NCBI RefSeq assembly: GCF_000092425.1
Contig: NC_014221.1
Coordinates: forward strand, 3,043,001 to 3,107,000
Direction: 5' to 3'
Length of the DNA: 64,000 nucleotides
DNA from: Truepera radiovictrix DSM 17093
GTDB taxonomy: Bacteria; Deinococcota; Deinococci; Deinococcales; Trueperaceae
The notes under the pieces were generated by a model. It was given only the letters and a program-made list of their open reading frames with translations. It was not told the origin of the DNA and did not search any database. Every line of letters starts with the position of its first letter. Position 1 is the stretch's first letter. Shown here one piece after another: positions 35,313 through 43,720 of the stretch. The position numbers and the translations under genes are program-made.

Positions 35313-37144
35313 CTACTTGTCGCACATGCCGGTAACGGCTAACGTGTTGTACTTAACGACAGAGCAGTACAAATCTCGTTGACTGCTGCTGAGCTTGGGG
35401 CTGATGCGGTTCTTGAACATGTACGTGAAGTTTTCTACAGGATGAGCATTGTAGAAATGGCTGGCAACCCTTGCGTAGCGTTGTTTCACGGATTCTAAGC
35501 TGTTGTAATACTTGACTGCATCAGCATCCGTGTCGGGAATCAAGTTCTGCGCGTTCGTATTGCTTAGAGCATGAGCGTCCGTCACATCCCAAAGGTACTG
35601 AGCGACACGTCCGGGAACCGCTGCGCCTGCTGGTTTGCTGCTAATGGAAGGTTTAACTTCAGGATCAAAAAGGTTGGTATCACGCCATCTATTACTTAGA
35701 ACCCTGGTCGTAATAGATTCAAACCAGAGAGCGAAACCCTCCAACATACCCGCACAGCCGTCCACATGCGACCATACACTCCATCCTGTCGAACCGTAGC
35801 ACCACGGAAAATCCGAGAGACCTGTTTTTACAGCCTTTTCGTGAGAACTTTGGTATGCACTTTCCCCAAGCATCCGGCGGTAGTACACCTCATGACCATA
35901 TTCATGAAAGAGCGTAGGGTCATAAGCTCCATCAGCGGGTTTTATGTACATGCGACCATAGTACGCACGCGAACGGGGAATAATCTGGCTGCTGTCCGGG
36001 TAAACGACCGATAGGGGAAAGGTGTCGTACAGACCATGGGAAGTTCGTTCCCAGTCATGGACTCTATTCACTTTGTAGAAAACGCGCTGGGCAAGCTGAA
36101 TGTTGCTGGCCGAGTTTTTAGTCGAAGCGTACACGGTCGTGTTTCTAAGGCTTGTCGGGGTGTTGATGCGACCGGAGGGGGAGACGACTTGTGTTTGCCA
36201 AGTGCGTAAGGGATAGGTATCTATCGTCCGGGTGTGTATATAGATACCCGTTTGCGTCCAAGCCAAAATCTTAAACGTTGTCGTTTTCTCGCAGCCGGCG
36301 GTGAACTCGAGTGCCCCTCCTGCCCCAACATGGCGCGTTTGGTTAAGAGTTCTGTGAGAAGAAGGGGCGGTCATATCGCCGGAGATATAGACGCGCGTCG
36401 AGCTTGGGAGCGGTTGAAAGCTTCCGTCAACATAGGACTTGAGAAAGACTTTCGTCAATGCTCTTGTGCAGCTAGCGGCAGTTGAGCTTGGCTCGCCCGT
36501 ACCTACCTGCGAACCGGCATTAGAAACGATGATGTCCATAGGCTCGCCCAAGTTGCCGTTCTCTTCGGGGAACCGAACGTCGTTGACGATGACGTCGCCC
36601 GGTTTGTCGCTGCCATACACTTCGAGCGCGTCCAAACCATCAAGGACAGGGAGCGAGGCGTAATACTCGTCGAGGGTGACAGGTTCACCGATGATGGTTT
36701 CGGCTTGAGCTTGAAAGTCACTCTCGTGTGACGGTTCAAAGTTGACGTAAAGCACGTTCGCAGCCGTGCCCTCTGCAAAAGAGGCGCGGACGCTCAGCAT
36801 ATTGAGTTGCGCTTTGGTCGCCCTACCGCTCAGGCGCACCTCCGCGCGACCGGCTCCATCGGAGGTAACGGAAGCTTCGCTGATGCTCGGGATGATGCCC
36901 CAGTTGTTGATGTCGAGTGTGATGGTGTCGTTGGGGGGGAAGTCCTCGAGCTCGACGATGATGGGGAACGAATTGCCGAGCGGGATGCTCTCCCGCAGCG
37001 CTTCAACCGTCAAAGTAGGCAGTGCAGCTTCTTCTCGAGCAGCGCTAAACTCCTGCGGCACACTCGGCTCGGTCGTCCGGCAGCCCGCCAATACCAATAG
37101 AACGCCTATGTATGTATGTATGTATGTATGTATCTCGGCTTCAT
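35313..37144 (-). CDS. HExxH lipoprotein metalloprotease, copy 1 (phase-off in this sequence)
   Basis: The frame encodes a lipobox (LVLAGC), a beta-rich N-terminal half and a C-terminal gluzincin-like zinc site: HEYGHE (35889-35906) and a later Glu in GMLEGFALWFES. It is homologous throughout to the protein at 40807. The conserved ATGAAG start at 37144 is separated from this frame by six TATG units and runs into a stop after 12 codons; four or seven units would restore it. An in-frame ATG at 37205 would give a hydrophilic leader with no proper signal peptide. Probably a phase-variable surface protein; substrate unknown. Confidence 0.78.
37107..37133. repeat. (TATG)6 tetranucleotide repeat in the metalloprotease signal peptide
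   Basis: Six TATG units plus TAT, lying 4 codons after the conserved ATG on the minus strand. Slippage by one unit shifts the reading frame; four or seven units would be in frame. Confidence 0.95.
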
Positions 37145-37249
37145 CCTGCTCGTCCCCTCGCCCAAACGAAATTAGCCGAACGGCGCAGCGCACAGACCCG
37201 TACACATCACACGCTGTTTACTTTTACCCGCTACTCCGTTACTAGGGGG

Positions 37250-37313
37250 AGTGTAGAGCAAAAGCAAGCGCCCTACCAGAGCAAACTCAGCAAAAACTTA
37301 ATCGTTTCTTAAC
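37250..37313 (-). promoter_or_regulatory. Promoter of metalloprotease copy 1: TTAAG direct repeat and TACACT box
   Basis: On the minus strand TTAAG-N6-TTAAG (37298-37313, 11-bp period) is followed 42 nt later by TACACT (37250-37255). The same two blocks, 41 nt apart, precede copy 2. An 11-bp direct repeat is the pattern bound by PhoB/OmpR-type regulators. Confidence 0.55.
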
Positions 37314-37438
37314 CTGGGCGCGCCGAGTCTACCGTGCTCTGTTTCGGCTACGAATGATGACTAAGCTTGTTAGTCGAGGACCTAAAAAACTATCGCGAGC
37401 AAGCGACGGTGAAGGGCGTAACTGGCTATGCTGGAGGG

Positions 37439-38206
37439 GTGACCTTTAGCCGCGAGCAGTTAGACCGCTACAGCCGCCAGCTCCTGCTGCCGGGGGTCGG
37501 CGCGGCGGGGCAGCGCAAGCTCCTCGAGGCCAAGGTGCTCGTCGTCGGCGCCGGCGGGCTCGGGTCGCCTGCGCTCCTCTACCTCGCGGCGGCGGGGGTC
37601 GGCACGCTCGGAATCGTCGACGACGACGCCGTAGCGCTCTCCAACTTGCAGCGCCAGGTGCTCTACACGACGCGCGACCTCGGCGAGCCCAAGGTGAGCG
37701 CGGCGGCGCGGCGGCTTCGGGAGCTCAATTCGGACGTGCGGCTCGAGCCCCACCCCGTGCGGTTGACAGAGGGCAACGCCGGCGCGCTGGTCGCCCCTTA
37801 CGACCTCGTCCTCGACGGTTCGGACAACCTAGAGACGCGCTACCGGCTCTCGGACGCCTGCGTGGGCCTCGGCAAACCGCTCCTTTACGGCGCGCTGTCG
37901 CAGTTCGAGGGCCAGCTCAGCCTGCTGCACGCGCCGACCCCCGCGGGCCCCGGGCCGTGCTACCGCTGCCTCTACCCCGAAGCGCCACCGGGGGGCGCGC
38001 CGAGCTGCGCGGCGGCCGGGGTCTTCGGCGCGCTGCCGGGAACCATCGGCAGCCTCATGGCCGTCGAGGCCATCAAGTACCTTGTGGGGTTGGGCGCGTC
38101 GCTCGCCGGCACGCTGTTACACTACGACGCGCTCGACTCGAGCTTTCGCCGCGTGCGGCTCGCGCGAGATCCGCACTGCGCGAGCTGCGGCGACGGGAGA
38201 CGCTAG
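37439..38206 (+). CDS. moeB: ThiF/MoeB/HesA-family adenylyltransferase
   Basis: The 255-residue E1-like enzyme has YSRQLLLPGVG, the nucleotide loop GAGGLGSPALLYLAAAGVG, LSNLQRQVLY, and two CxxC zinc pairs (CYRC and CASC). It adenylates the C-terminal Gly-Gly of sulfur carriers such as MoaD or ThiS. The GTG at 37439 fits the family N-terminus; GGAGG is too close to serve it, but TATGCT (37427-37432) is 6 nt upstream, suggesting a leaderless start. MoeB versus ThiF cannot be settled here. Confidence 0.88.
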   Translation: MTFSREQLDRYSRQLLLPGVGAAGQRKLLEAKVLVVGAGGLGSPALLYLAAAGVGTLGIVDDDAVALSNLQRQVLYTTRDLGEPKVSAAARRLRELNSDVRLEPHPVRLTEGNAGALVAPYDLVLDGSDNLETRYRLSDACVGLGKPLLYGALSQFEGQLSLLHAPTPAGPGPCYRCLYPEAPPGGAPSCAAAGVFGALPGTIGSLMAVEAIKYLVGLGASLAGTLLHYDALDSSFRRVRLARDPHCASCGDGRR

Positions 38207-38318
38207 GCGGCCGGGCCCACCGACCCGGGCACAACACGCGTGATAGCGTAGGGGGATTGTCTTTGGCGAGGCGGTGCTGCGCGCCGCACCCACCCACAGA
38301 CGCGACACGAGGTGAACT

Positions 38319-39353
38319 GTGACACGACGCGCCTACACGATCACGCTGATTCCAGGCGACGGCATCGGTCAAGAGGTCGTTCCCGCCGCCGAGCGCTTGC
38401 TCCGCGAGACGGGGCTCCCTTTAGAGATGCACTACGCCGAAGCCGGTTGGGACACCTTTCAAAAGGTCGGCAAAAGCGTCCCCGACGAGACCCTCGAGCG
38501 GGTCAAGGCCTCCGACGCGACGCTCGCCGGCGCCTTTACCAGCCCGAGCGGGTCGCAAAAGGTGCCGGGCTTTCAGGGGGCGATCCGCTACCTGCGCCGC
38601 ACCCTGGATCTGTTTGCCAACCTCCGCCCGACCAAGTCGCGCCCCATCCCCGGCTCCATGAAAAACGTCGACATGCTCATGGTCCGCGAGAACACCCAGG
38701 GGCTCTACGTCGAGCAGGAGCGGCGCTACGGCGACGTCGCGATCGCCGACTGCGTGATCACCAAAGGGGCCTCGGAGCGCATCGCCAAGGTGGCGCTCAA
38801 AGAGGCGCAGCGGCGGCGGCGCAAGCTCGCGGTGATCCACAAGGCCAACGTCTTGCCCCTTACCACGGGGCTCTTTTTAGAGACCGCGCTGGAGGCCGCC
38901 AAAGCCTTCCCCGAGGTCGAGACCTACGACATCATCGTCGACGCGGCGGCCATGAAGCTTGTGCGCGACCCGCAGAGCTTCGACGTGCTGGTCACCACCA
39001 ACTTGTTCGGCGACATCCTAAGCGACCTCATGGCGGGCCTCGTGGGGGGTTTAGGCCTCGCGCCGAGCGCGAACATCGGCGAGCGGACGGCCATCTTCGA
39101 ACCCGTCCACGGCTCCGCCCCCGACATCGCCGGCAAGGGCGTCGCCAACCCCGCCGCGACCTTCTTGACCGCCGCGATGATGCTCGACTACTTGGGCGAG
39201 GCGGCGACCGCCAAGCGCATCGACCGCGCCGTCGACACGGTTTTAGAGGAGGGGCCGCGCACCGCCGACCTGGGCGGCAAAGCCGACACAGAGGAGTTTA
39301 CGGACGCGGTCATCGAGGCGTTTAGGAGCCTCGCACCGCACGAAGCTGCGTAG
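38319..39353 (+). CDS. hicd: Homoisocitrate dehydrogenase
   Basis: The 344-residue beta-decarboxylating dehydrogenase is very similar, as I recall it, to the Thermus enzyme of the alpha-aminoadipate lysine route: [32 protein letters not shown] (substrate-choosing arginine region), [36 protein letters not shown], and [15 protein letters not shown]. It converts homoisocitrate to 2-oxoadipate with NAD. The GTG start has GAGGTGAACT in front. Other lysine genes are not in the window. Confidence 0.92.
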   Translation: MTRRAYTITLIPGDGIGQEVVPAAERLLRETGLPLEMHYAEAGWDTFQKVGKSVPDETLERVKASDATLAGAFTSPSGSQKVPGFQGAIRYLRRTLDLFANLRPTKSRPIPGSMKNVDMLMVRENTQGLYVEQERRYGDVAIADCVITKGASERIAKVALKEAQRRRRKLAVIHKANVLPLTTGLFLETALEAAKAFPEVETYDIIVDAAAMKLVRDPQSFDVLVTTNLFGDILSDLMAGLVGGLGLAPSANIGERTAIFEPVHGSAPDIAGKGVANPAATFLTAAMMLDYLGEAATAKRIDRAVDTVLEEGPRTADLGGKADTEEFTDAVIEAFRSLAPHEAA

Positions 39354-39387
39354 CGCCGACGGGCGACGGGACGCTGCGCCAAAGGCC

Positions 39388-39417
39388 CGCAGCCCCGCAC
39401 CAGCGCGCGGGGCTGCG
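39388..39417 (+). terminator. Terminator hairpin after hicd
   Basis: CGCAGCCCCGC (39388-39398) pairs perfectly with GCGGGGCTGCG (39407-39417), followed by TTGT. The stem is strong, the U tract poor. Confidence 0.65.
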
Positions 39418-39445
39418 TTGTCCCGACCTCTCACGGCGGCCCTAC

Positions 39446-40268
39446 TCAAAGAGAGCCTGAAACAGATGAGGACACAACCGAGGTCAAGAAAGGCTTGATG
39501 GATGTCGGCTCGACGCTCATAACGGACCTTCAAGCGGCGGAAACGGTTAAGCCATGAGCCAGTGCGCTCAATCACCCAACGGTAACGGCCCAAACGCTCG
39601 CTACTGTCGACTCCCTTACGGGCAATGCGGGGCGTGATAGAGCGTTTGCGCAGTTGATGACGACAGTTCCAGCTGTCATAGGCTTTGTCGGCGTGCAGCT
39701 TCTCGGGCCGCTTGCGAGGTCGTCCCCGTGGGCCTTTGATGGGTTCGATACGTTCTAACAGCTCGGCCAGCACCTGCGATTCATGCCGGTTTGCGCCGGT
39801 GAGAAGGGTGGCTAAGGGGATGCCCTGCCGCTCGACCACAACAGGGCGCTTCGTGCCCTGTTTGCCCCTATCCGCCTCCTTCGCCCCCCCTGGCGCGGGC
39901 ACACTAAAGCAGTCCACACAAGCACGTTCCCAATCGATCTGGTTTGCCTCCCCGAGCCTGTCGAGGAGCACCCGGTGAAGCCGATGCCAAACGCCTGCTT
40001 CCTGCCAGTCCCTAAGCCGTCGTCAGCACGTCACCCCACTGCCGCAGCCCATCTCCTGCAGCAGCAGCTCCCACGCAATGCCGCTCTTGAGCACGGACAA
40101 GATGCCCGTCGGCGCAGCACGGTCGGCAACTCGAGGGCGGCCCCCTTTGGGCTTGGCGGGCTCTTTGGGCAGTAGCGGTTCCATGACGTTCCACAGCGCA
40201 TCGGTTACTAAGGGCTTCGCCATGCGCTACTTTAGACGATCTTGCCATGAGGTTTTGAAAGGTGCTCT
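39446..40268 (-). mobile_element. IS5-family insertion sequence
   Basis: It holds one transposase gene of IS5 type. Ends are imprecise: AGAG-rich and AAAC-containing inverted blocks near 39450 and 40268, with CTA on both outer sides (39442-39444 and 40267-40269), the kind of 3-bp target copied by many IS5 elements. It lies directly beside the stop of the lipoprotein gene at 40271. Confidence 0.65.
39449..40223 (-). pseudogene. IS5-family transposase with in-frame nonsense codon
   Basis: The protein frame starts KPLVTDALWNVMEPLLP, has Asp in CVDCFSVPAPGG, Asp in LHADKAYDS, and Glu in RWVIERTGSWLNRFRRLK, the IS5 DDE set. A TGA at 40021-40023 replaces what should be Trp in the CWRRLRDWQ block; reading is otherwise continuous. 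There is no stop inside the element's left end: the frame runs on to 39243 into hicd antisense. Confidence 0.8.
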
Positions 40269-40270
40269 AA

Positions 40271-40816
40271 CTACTCGAAGAATATCTCGGTACGGAAGCC
40301 GTTAGCGAAATCTGGTGTGCCCCATTCACCTCTTACAAATCGCATGTTTGGAAAAAGGACGACTTTCCCGGCTTTTGTCGAGGTAAAGGTAAACTCGTGA
40401 ACCAAGTCACGGGTTTGTCCTCGTTTTACGACGACATCGCCGAGATCAGTTATGAACTTACTGCCGTTCAGCATGTTTAGGTGTGATGGAAGGGGGGTGT
40501 CGTGCTCTCCAGAGGAAAGACAGAAGCCTCTTGGGTCAACGACATGTTCTTCTTGCACATCCGAGGCAAAACACGCTCCAAGCAGGACGTTCTCTAGCAC
40601 TTGAGAAGGCACTCTGCTCTGACTATGCAAAACGAGGTCGGTCGTAAGCGTTACTGTTACGGGTTGGGCTATTTTAACAGTAGTTGCAGATACTTCCGCC
40701 GTCGGCGGAAGCACCCCTATAGAGTCGAACGCGTCTACGGACGGATTGCACGCACTGAGAAGAGCGGCAAGCAACAGCCAAGCAACTATTCTGACCTTTA
40801 CCTGACCTAATTGCAT
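40271..40816 (-). CDS. Small two-cysteine lipoprotein (module partner, copy 2)
   Basis: The 181-residue lipoprotein has lipobox LLSAC, then PVTVTLTTDLVLHSQSR, LGACFASDVQEEHVVDPRGFC (the conserved cysteine pair) and RGQTRDLVHEFTFTSTKAGKV. It is homologous to 34775-35299 and to the split copy. Its ATG lies inside the end of the metalloprotease gene (10-bp overlap), so expression is coupled. Unknown function; probably an exported partner or inhibitor of the protease (inference). Confidence 0.82.
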   Translation of the reverse strand: MQLGQVKVRIVAWLLLAALLSACNPSVDAFDSIGVLPPTAEVSATTVKIAQPVTVTLTTDLVLHSQSRVPSQVLENVLLGACFASDVQEEHVVDPRGFCLSSGEHDTPLPSHLNMLNGSKFITDLGDVVVKRGQTRDLVHEFTFTSTKAGKVVLFPNMRFVRGEWGTPDFANGFRTEIFFE

Positions 40817-42567
40817 GACGATACCGTAATTGTGTTAGCGACCATGACTCTCCTATGCGCCTCACAAGTTCCGAGTGACCTTGTATCCGGGCGGATGTTC
40901 TGCTGCCATACCTGATCAATGCTTGAGTGTGTAGCCATTCCGCGAAAAAAGTTTGCTACTCGCGTGTAGCGTAAATCCAGTTCCTCGTTTGTGCGCACAA
41001 ACGCATCACTGTCGTCATCTTTGAGACGAGCCTGCGAACCGCTATCGTCAGCGATGTCATAGAGATATGCAGCAACGTTTCCGGGCACGCGAGGCCCTGA
41101 AGGAGCGCTCGATGGTCGAAACTCGGTACGTCTGTACAACCGTGTATTGAGCCTCGCAGTCGCTACTTGCTCAAAAAACACTGCCCACCCCTCCAAAAGG
41201 CCAGCACAGTTACTCTCATCTCCCCAGAGAGACCAACCAAGCGCACCCAAACAGGCTGGATAACTTACAGGTAGCCCTGATACAGCCTCTTGATGAGCAC
41301 GGTTATACGCCGATGCTCCCATCATCCTTCGGTAGTAGACCTCGTGGCCGAACTCGTGGTAAATCCCAGCGTCATAGAGCGCAAAACCATCCGCGTACAT
41401 GATGCGCCCTATTCCAGCAAGGCTGCCTTTGGAACTAATGTACGGATAGAACGCATCGACAGGAAAGCTACTATAAACAGTGGACGCTTTTCGCTCCCAG
41501 TTGTAGACCTGATTGAGCCTAAAAAACAGTCTCTGCGACTTACGACTAAAAGAGCTAGCGGTTGATGGAGCCATCTGAATATTACGGTTACGCACAGTAT
41601 CCGCGTTAAAACTACCGGACGAGGCGCGCTCACTCTTCTTCCACATTACAGGCTTGTTGAAGACCTCACCTGTATGCATAGATATACCGGTACTGGTCCA
41701 AGCAAGAACTTTGAAGTGCAACTGAGTGCTGCAACCAAGGTAAAATTCTAAACGTCCGTTGTTTCCCACAAGCTTAACTTGTTCCCTATATGTGTGGTCA
41801 GAGATGTAAACACGCGTGTTGACAGGAAAATTCACAGCCTGACCATCGACCGTGGTCTTTAGATTAATGTAAGTGAGCCTCCTTGTACAATCCGTTGCCT
41901 GAGGCATCGCAACGCTCTCGGAACCGACATCAAACATAATGGCATCGAGCGGCTCTAGTTGCCCGTCCTCGCCCACCAGCCTTACGCCGTCTAAGACGAC
42001 ACCGGAAGCGTTCTCCTGATGTGCGTAAAGGTCTTGAGGTGTTTTAGCTACAGGCAGCGTTTGGTAGTAATCCTCTATAGTGATGGGAGATCCGATGATA
42101 TCGCCGTCGTCCGCTGCTTGGGCTTGAAACAAACCCTCTTGAGGGGGCTCGAAGTCTATGTACAACGTTCCCGTGACAACACCGCCATCTTCCATGCGGC
42201 CTATCGCGTCCAAAGAGACAAGCTTCGGTTGGTGAGCACTACCTCTCAACGATAATTCAGCGTAGCCAGCAGCGTTGGTCTGCAATGTCGTCGCATCGGT
42301 TCCAACTTGCATGCCGTCTGCGAACAGTTGCACCTGGATCTGCTCACCTGGAGGGGCATCCTTGACGACAACTCTGATAGGAAACGAATCGGCTAACGGA
42401 ATATCATCCCGCAGCGCCTCAATCGTCAAGCTTGGTAGAGGGGTTTCTGCTTGAGTTGGGTTGAACCGACGCTCCGTGGGGGAGATTGCGGTCGTTTTAC
42501 ACGCTATGAGTGCCACAACGACCAAGCAAAGACCTATGTATGTATGTATGTATCGCCCCAGCTTCAT
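40807..42567 (-). CDS. HExxH lipoprotein metalloprotease, copy 2 (phase-on)
   Basis: The 586-residue protein has a lipoprotein signal with lipobox ALIAC, an Ig-like N-terminal part (PLPSLTIEALRDDIPLADSFPI), and a zinc site HEFGHE (H404, E405, H408) with E459 in GLLEGWAVFFEQ as the probable third ligand, the gluzincin spacing. A Cys pair (PACLGALGWSLWGDESNC) around the active site is shared with copy 1. ATGAAG at 42567 is preceded by GGGGGTAAGG and the (TATG)4 repeat keeps it in frame. Base use is less GC-rich than the flanking genes. Confidence 0.85.
   Translation of the reverse strand: MKLGRYIHTYIGLCLVVVALIACKTTAISPTERRFNPTQAETPLPSLTIEALRDDIPLADSFPIRVVVKDAPPGEQIQVQLFADGMQVGTDATTLQTNAAGYAELSLRGSAHQPKLVSLDAIGRMEDGGVVTGTLYIDFEPPQEGLFQAQAADDGDIIGSPITIEDYYQTLPVAKTPQDLYAHQENASGVVLDGVRLVGEDGQLEPLDAIMFDVGSESVAMPQATDCTRRLTYINLKTTVDGQAVNFPVNTRVYISDHTYREQVKLVGNNGRLEFYLGCSTQLHFKVLAWTSTGISMHTGEVFNKPVMWKKSERASSGSFNADTVRNRNIQMAPSTASSFSRKSQRLFFRLNQVYNWERKASTVYSSFPVDAFYPYISSKGSLAGIGRIMYADGFALYDAGIYHEFGHEVYYRRMMGASAYNRAHQEAVSGLPVSYPACLGALGWSLWGDESNCAGLLEGWAVFFEQVATARLNTRLYRRTEFRPSSAPSGPRVPGNVAAYLYDIADDSGSQARLKDDDSDAFVRTNEELDLRYTRVANFFRGMATHSSIDQVWQQNIRPDTRSLGTCEAHRRVMVANTITVSSCN
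42535..42553. repeat. (TATG)4 tetranucleotide repeat in metalloprotease copy 2
   Basis: Four TATG units plus TAT, at the same place in the signal peptide as the six-unit repeat of copy 1. Here the ATG frame is open. Confidence 0.95.
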
Positions 42568-42671
42568 CCTTACCCCCTGTTTGTACAGCTGTAGCCAGAC
42601 CGCGCCGTGCTTAGTGGGTTCAGCTCCTAGGCATCTCCGACCCTTTTATTTTCCGGTCTTAAGCTGAACGC

Positions 42672-42734
42672 AGTGTAGAGCTACAGAGGCGACTTGTCCA
42701 CATCAGATTCACCAAAACCTTAATCATTCCTTAA
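42672..42734 (-). promoter_or_regulatory. Promoter of metalloprotease copy 2: TTAAG direct repeat and TACACT box
   Basis: On the minus strand TTAAG-N6-TTAAG (42719-42734) lies 41 nt before TACACT (42672-42677). The block matches the copy 1 promoter, including CAAAA next to the repeat. Confidence 0.55.
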
Positions 42735-42857
42735 TCTAGGCTGGGGCGACGGCTCACCCTGCACAGCGCATCTCACGGGACGTTTTGGTATAACGCAGTA
42801 GACTTCCTGCCCGTCGCGCAGGCAACCTAAGCTTTAGTTTCGTCCCTCAGGAGCTCT

Positions 42858-43718
42858 ATGTACGCCCTTCGCCAAGCGCTGCGCGCCATCCGCAAAAACT
42901 GGATCGCGAGCATTTCGACCTTGACCACCATGACCCTGTCGCTAACCATCCTGGCGGGGTTTAGCCTTTTGAGCCTCAACCTCAACCTGACCTTGGGGGC
43001 GCTGCAAAACGAGCTCGAGCTCGCCGCGTACTTAGCGCCCGAGGCCGACCCCGAGGCGGTCTTCGCGCAGGTGCAGGAGCTACCCGGCGTCACGAGCGCC
43101 GAGCTGGTCTCCCCCGAGGCCGCTTTGGGGACGCTGGTCACCGAGCTGCCCTACCTCGCCGAACCCGCTTCGCGCGTCGGCAACCCGCTCCCCTACTCGG
43201 TGTATTTGCAGGTCGCCGACCCCGCCGACACGGCGCAGGTCGCGGGGGCGCTGCGGAGCCTCCCCGGCGTCGCGGAGGTCGAGGACGCCCAGGAGGCGGT
43301 CGCGACCTTTCTCGCCATCAACGAGGCGCTGCGGCTTGTGGGCTCGGTGTTGATCGTTATCCTGCTCTCGAGCGCGCTTTTCGCCATCGTCAACTCTATT
43401 CGCGCCGCGATTACCGCCCGGCGCGACGAGATCGAGGTGATGCGGCTCGTGGGCGCGACCCGCGCCTTTATCCGCGCGCCCTTTTTGCTCGAGGGTTTCG
43501 TGCTGGGGCTCCTAAGCGCCCTCTTGACGCTCGCCCTCGTGCTCCCCGGTTACAGCCTCGTCACGCAGCGGCTCTCGGAAAACCTCCGCTTCGTCCCCTT
43601 GGTGCGCGACCCCGCCGCCCTCGCGCAGGTCGCCTTGCTGCTCGTCGCCCTGGCACTGTTGGTGGGCATCGTCGGCAGCGCGATCTCGGTGTCGCAGTAC
43701 CTGCAGGAGGAGGTCTAA
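42858..43718 (+). CDS. ftsX: Cell-division protein FtsX
   Basis: The 286-residue protein has the FtsX layout: a cytoplasmic N-terminus (YALRQALRAIRKNWIASI), one helix, an extracellular domain, then three helices, with RRDEIEVMRLVGATRAFIRAPFLLEG in the last part. FtsX with the ATPase FtsE transmits signals to murein hydrolases during division. CAGGAGCTCT precedes the ATG. ftsE is not next to it and not in the window; the next gene encodes the expected LytM-type partner. Confidence 0.93.
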   Translation: MYALRQALRAIRKNWIASISTLTTMTLSLTILAGFSLLSLNLNLTLGALQNELELAAYLAPEADPEAVFAQVQELPGVTSAELVSPEAALGTLVTELPYLAEPASRVGNPLPYSVYLQVADPADTAQVAGALRSLPGVAEVEDAQEAVATFLAINEALRLVGSVLIVILLSSALFAIVNSIRAAITARRDEIEVMRLVGATRAFIRAPFLLEGFVLGLLSALLTLALVLPGYSLVTQRLSENLRFVPLVRDPAALAQVALLLVALALLVGIVGSAISVSQYLQEEV

Positions 43719-43720
43719 GG

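Noticed and set aside
37145-37205. In-frame extension of the metalloprotease to the ATG at 37205 as the real start
   Set aside because: It would put a charged 30-residue stretch before the signal peptide and has no counterpart in copy 2, where ATGAAG and its ribosome site are conserved.
39243-39445. Coding part of the IS5 transposase reaching into hicd
   Set aside because: It is antisense to the conserved end of hicd and results only from the missing stop codon.
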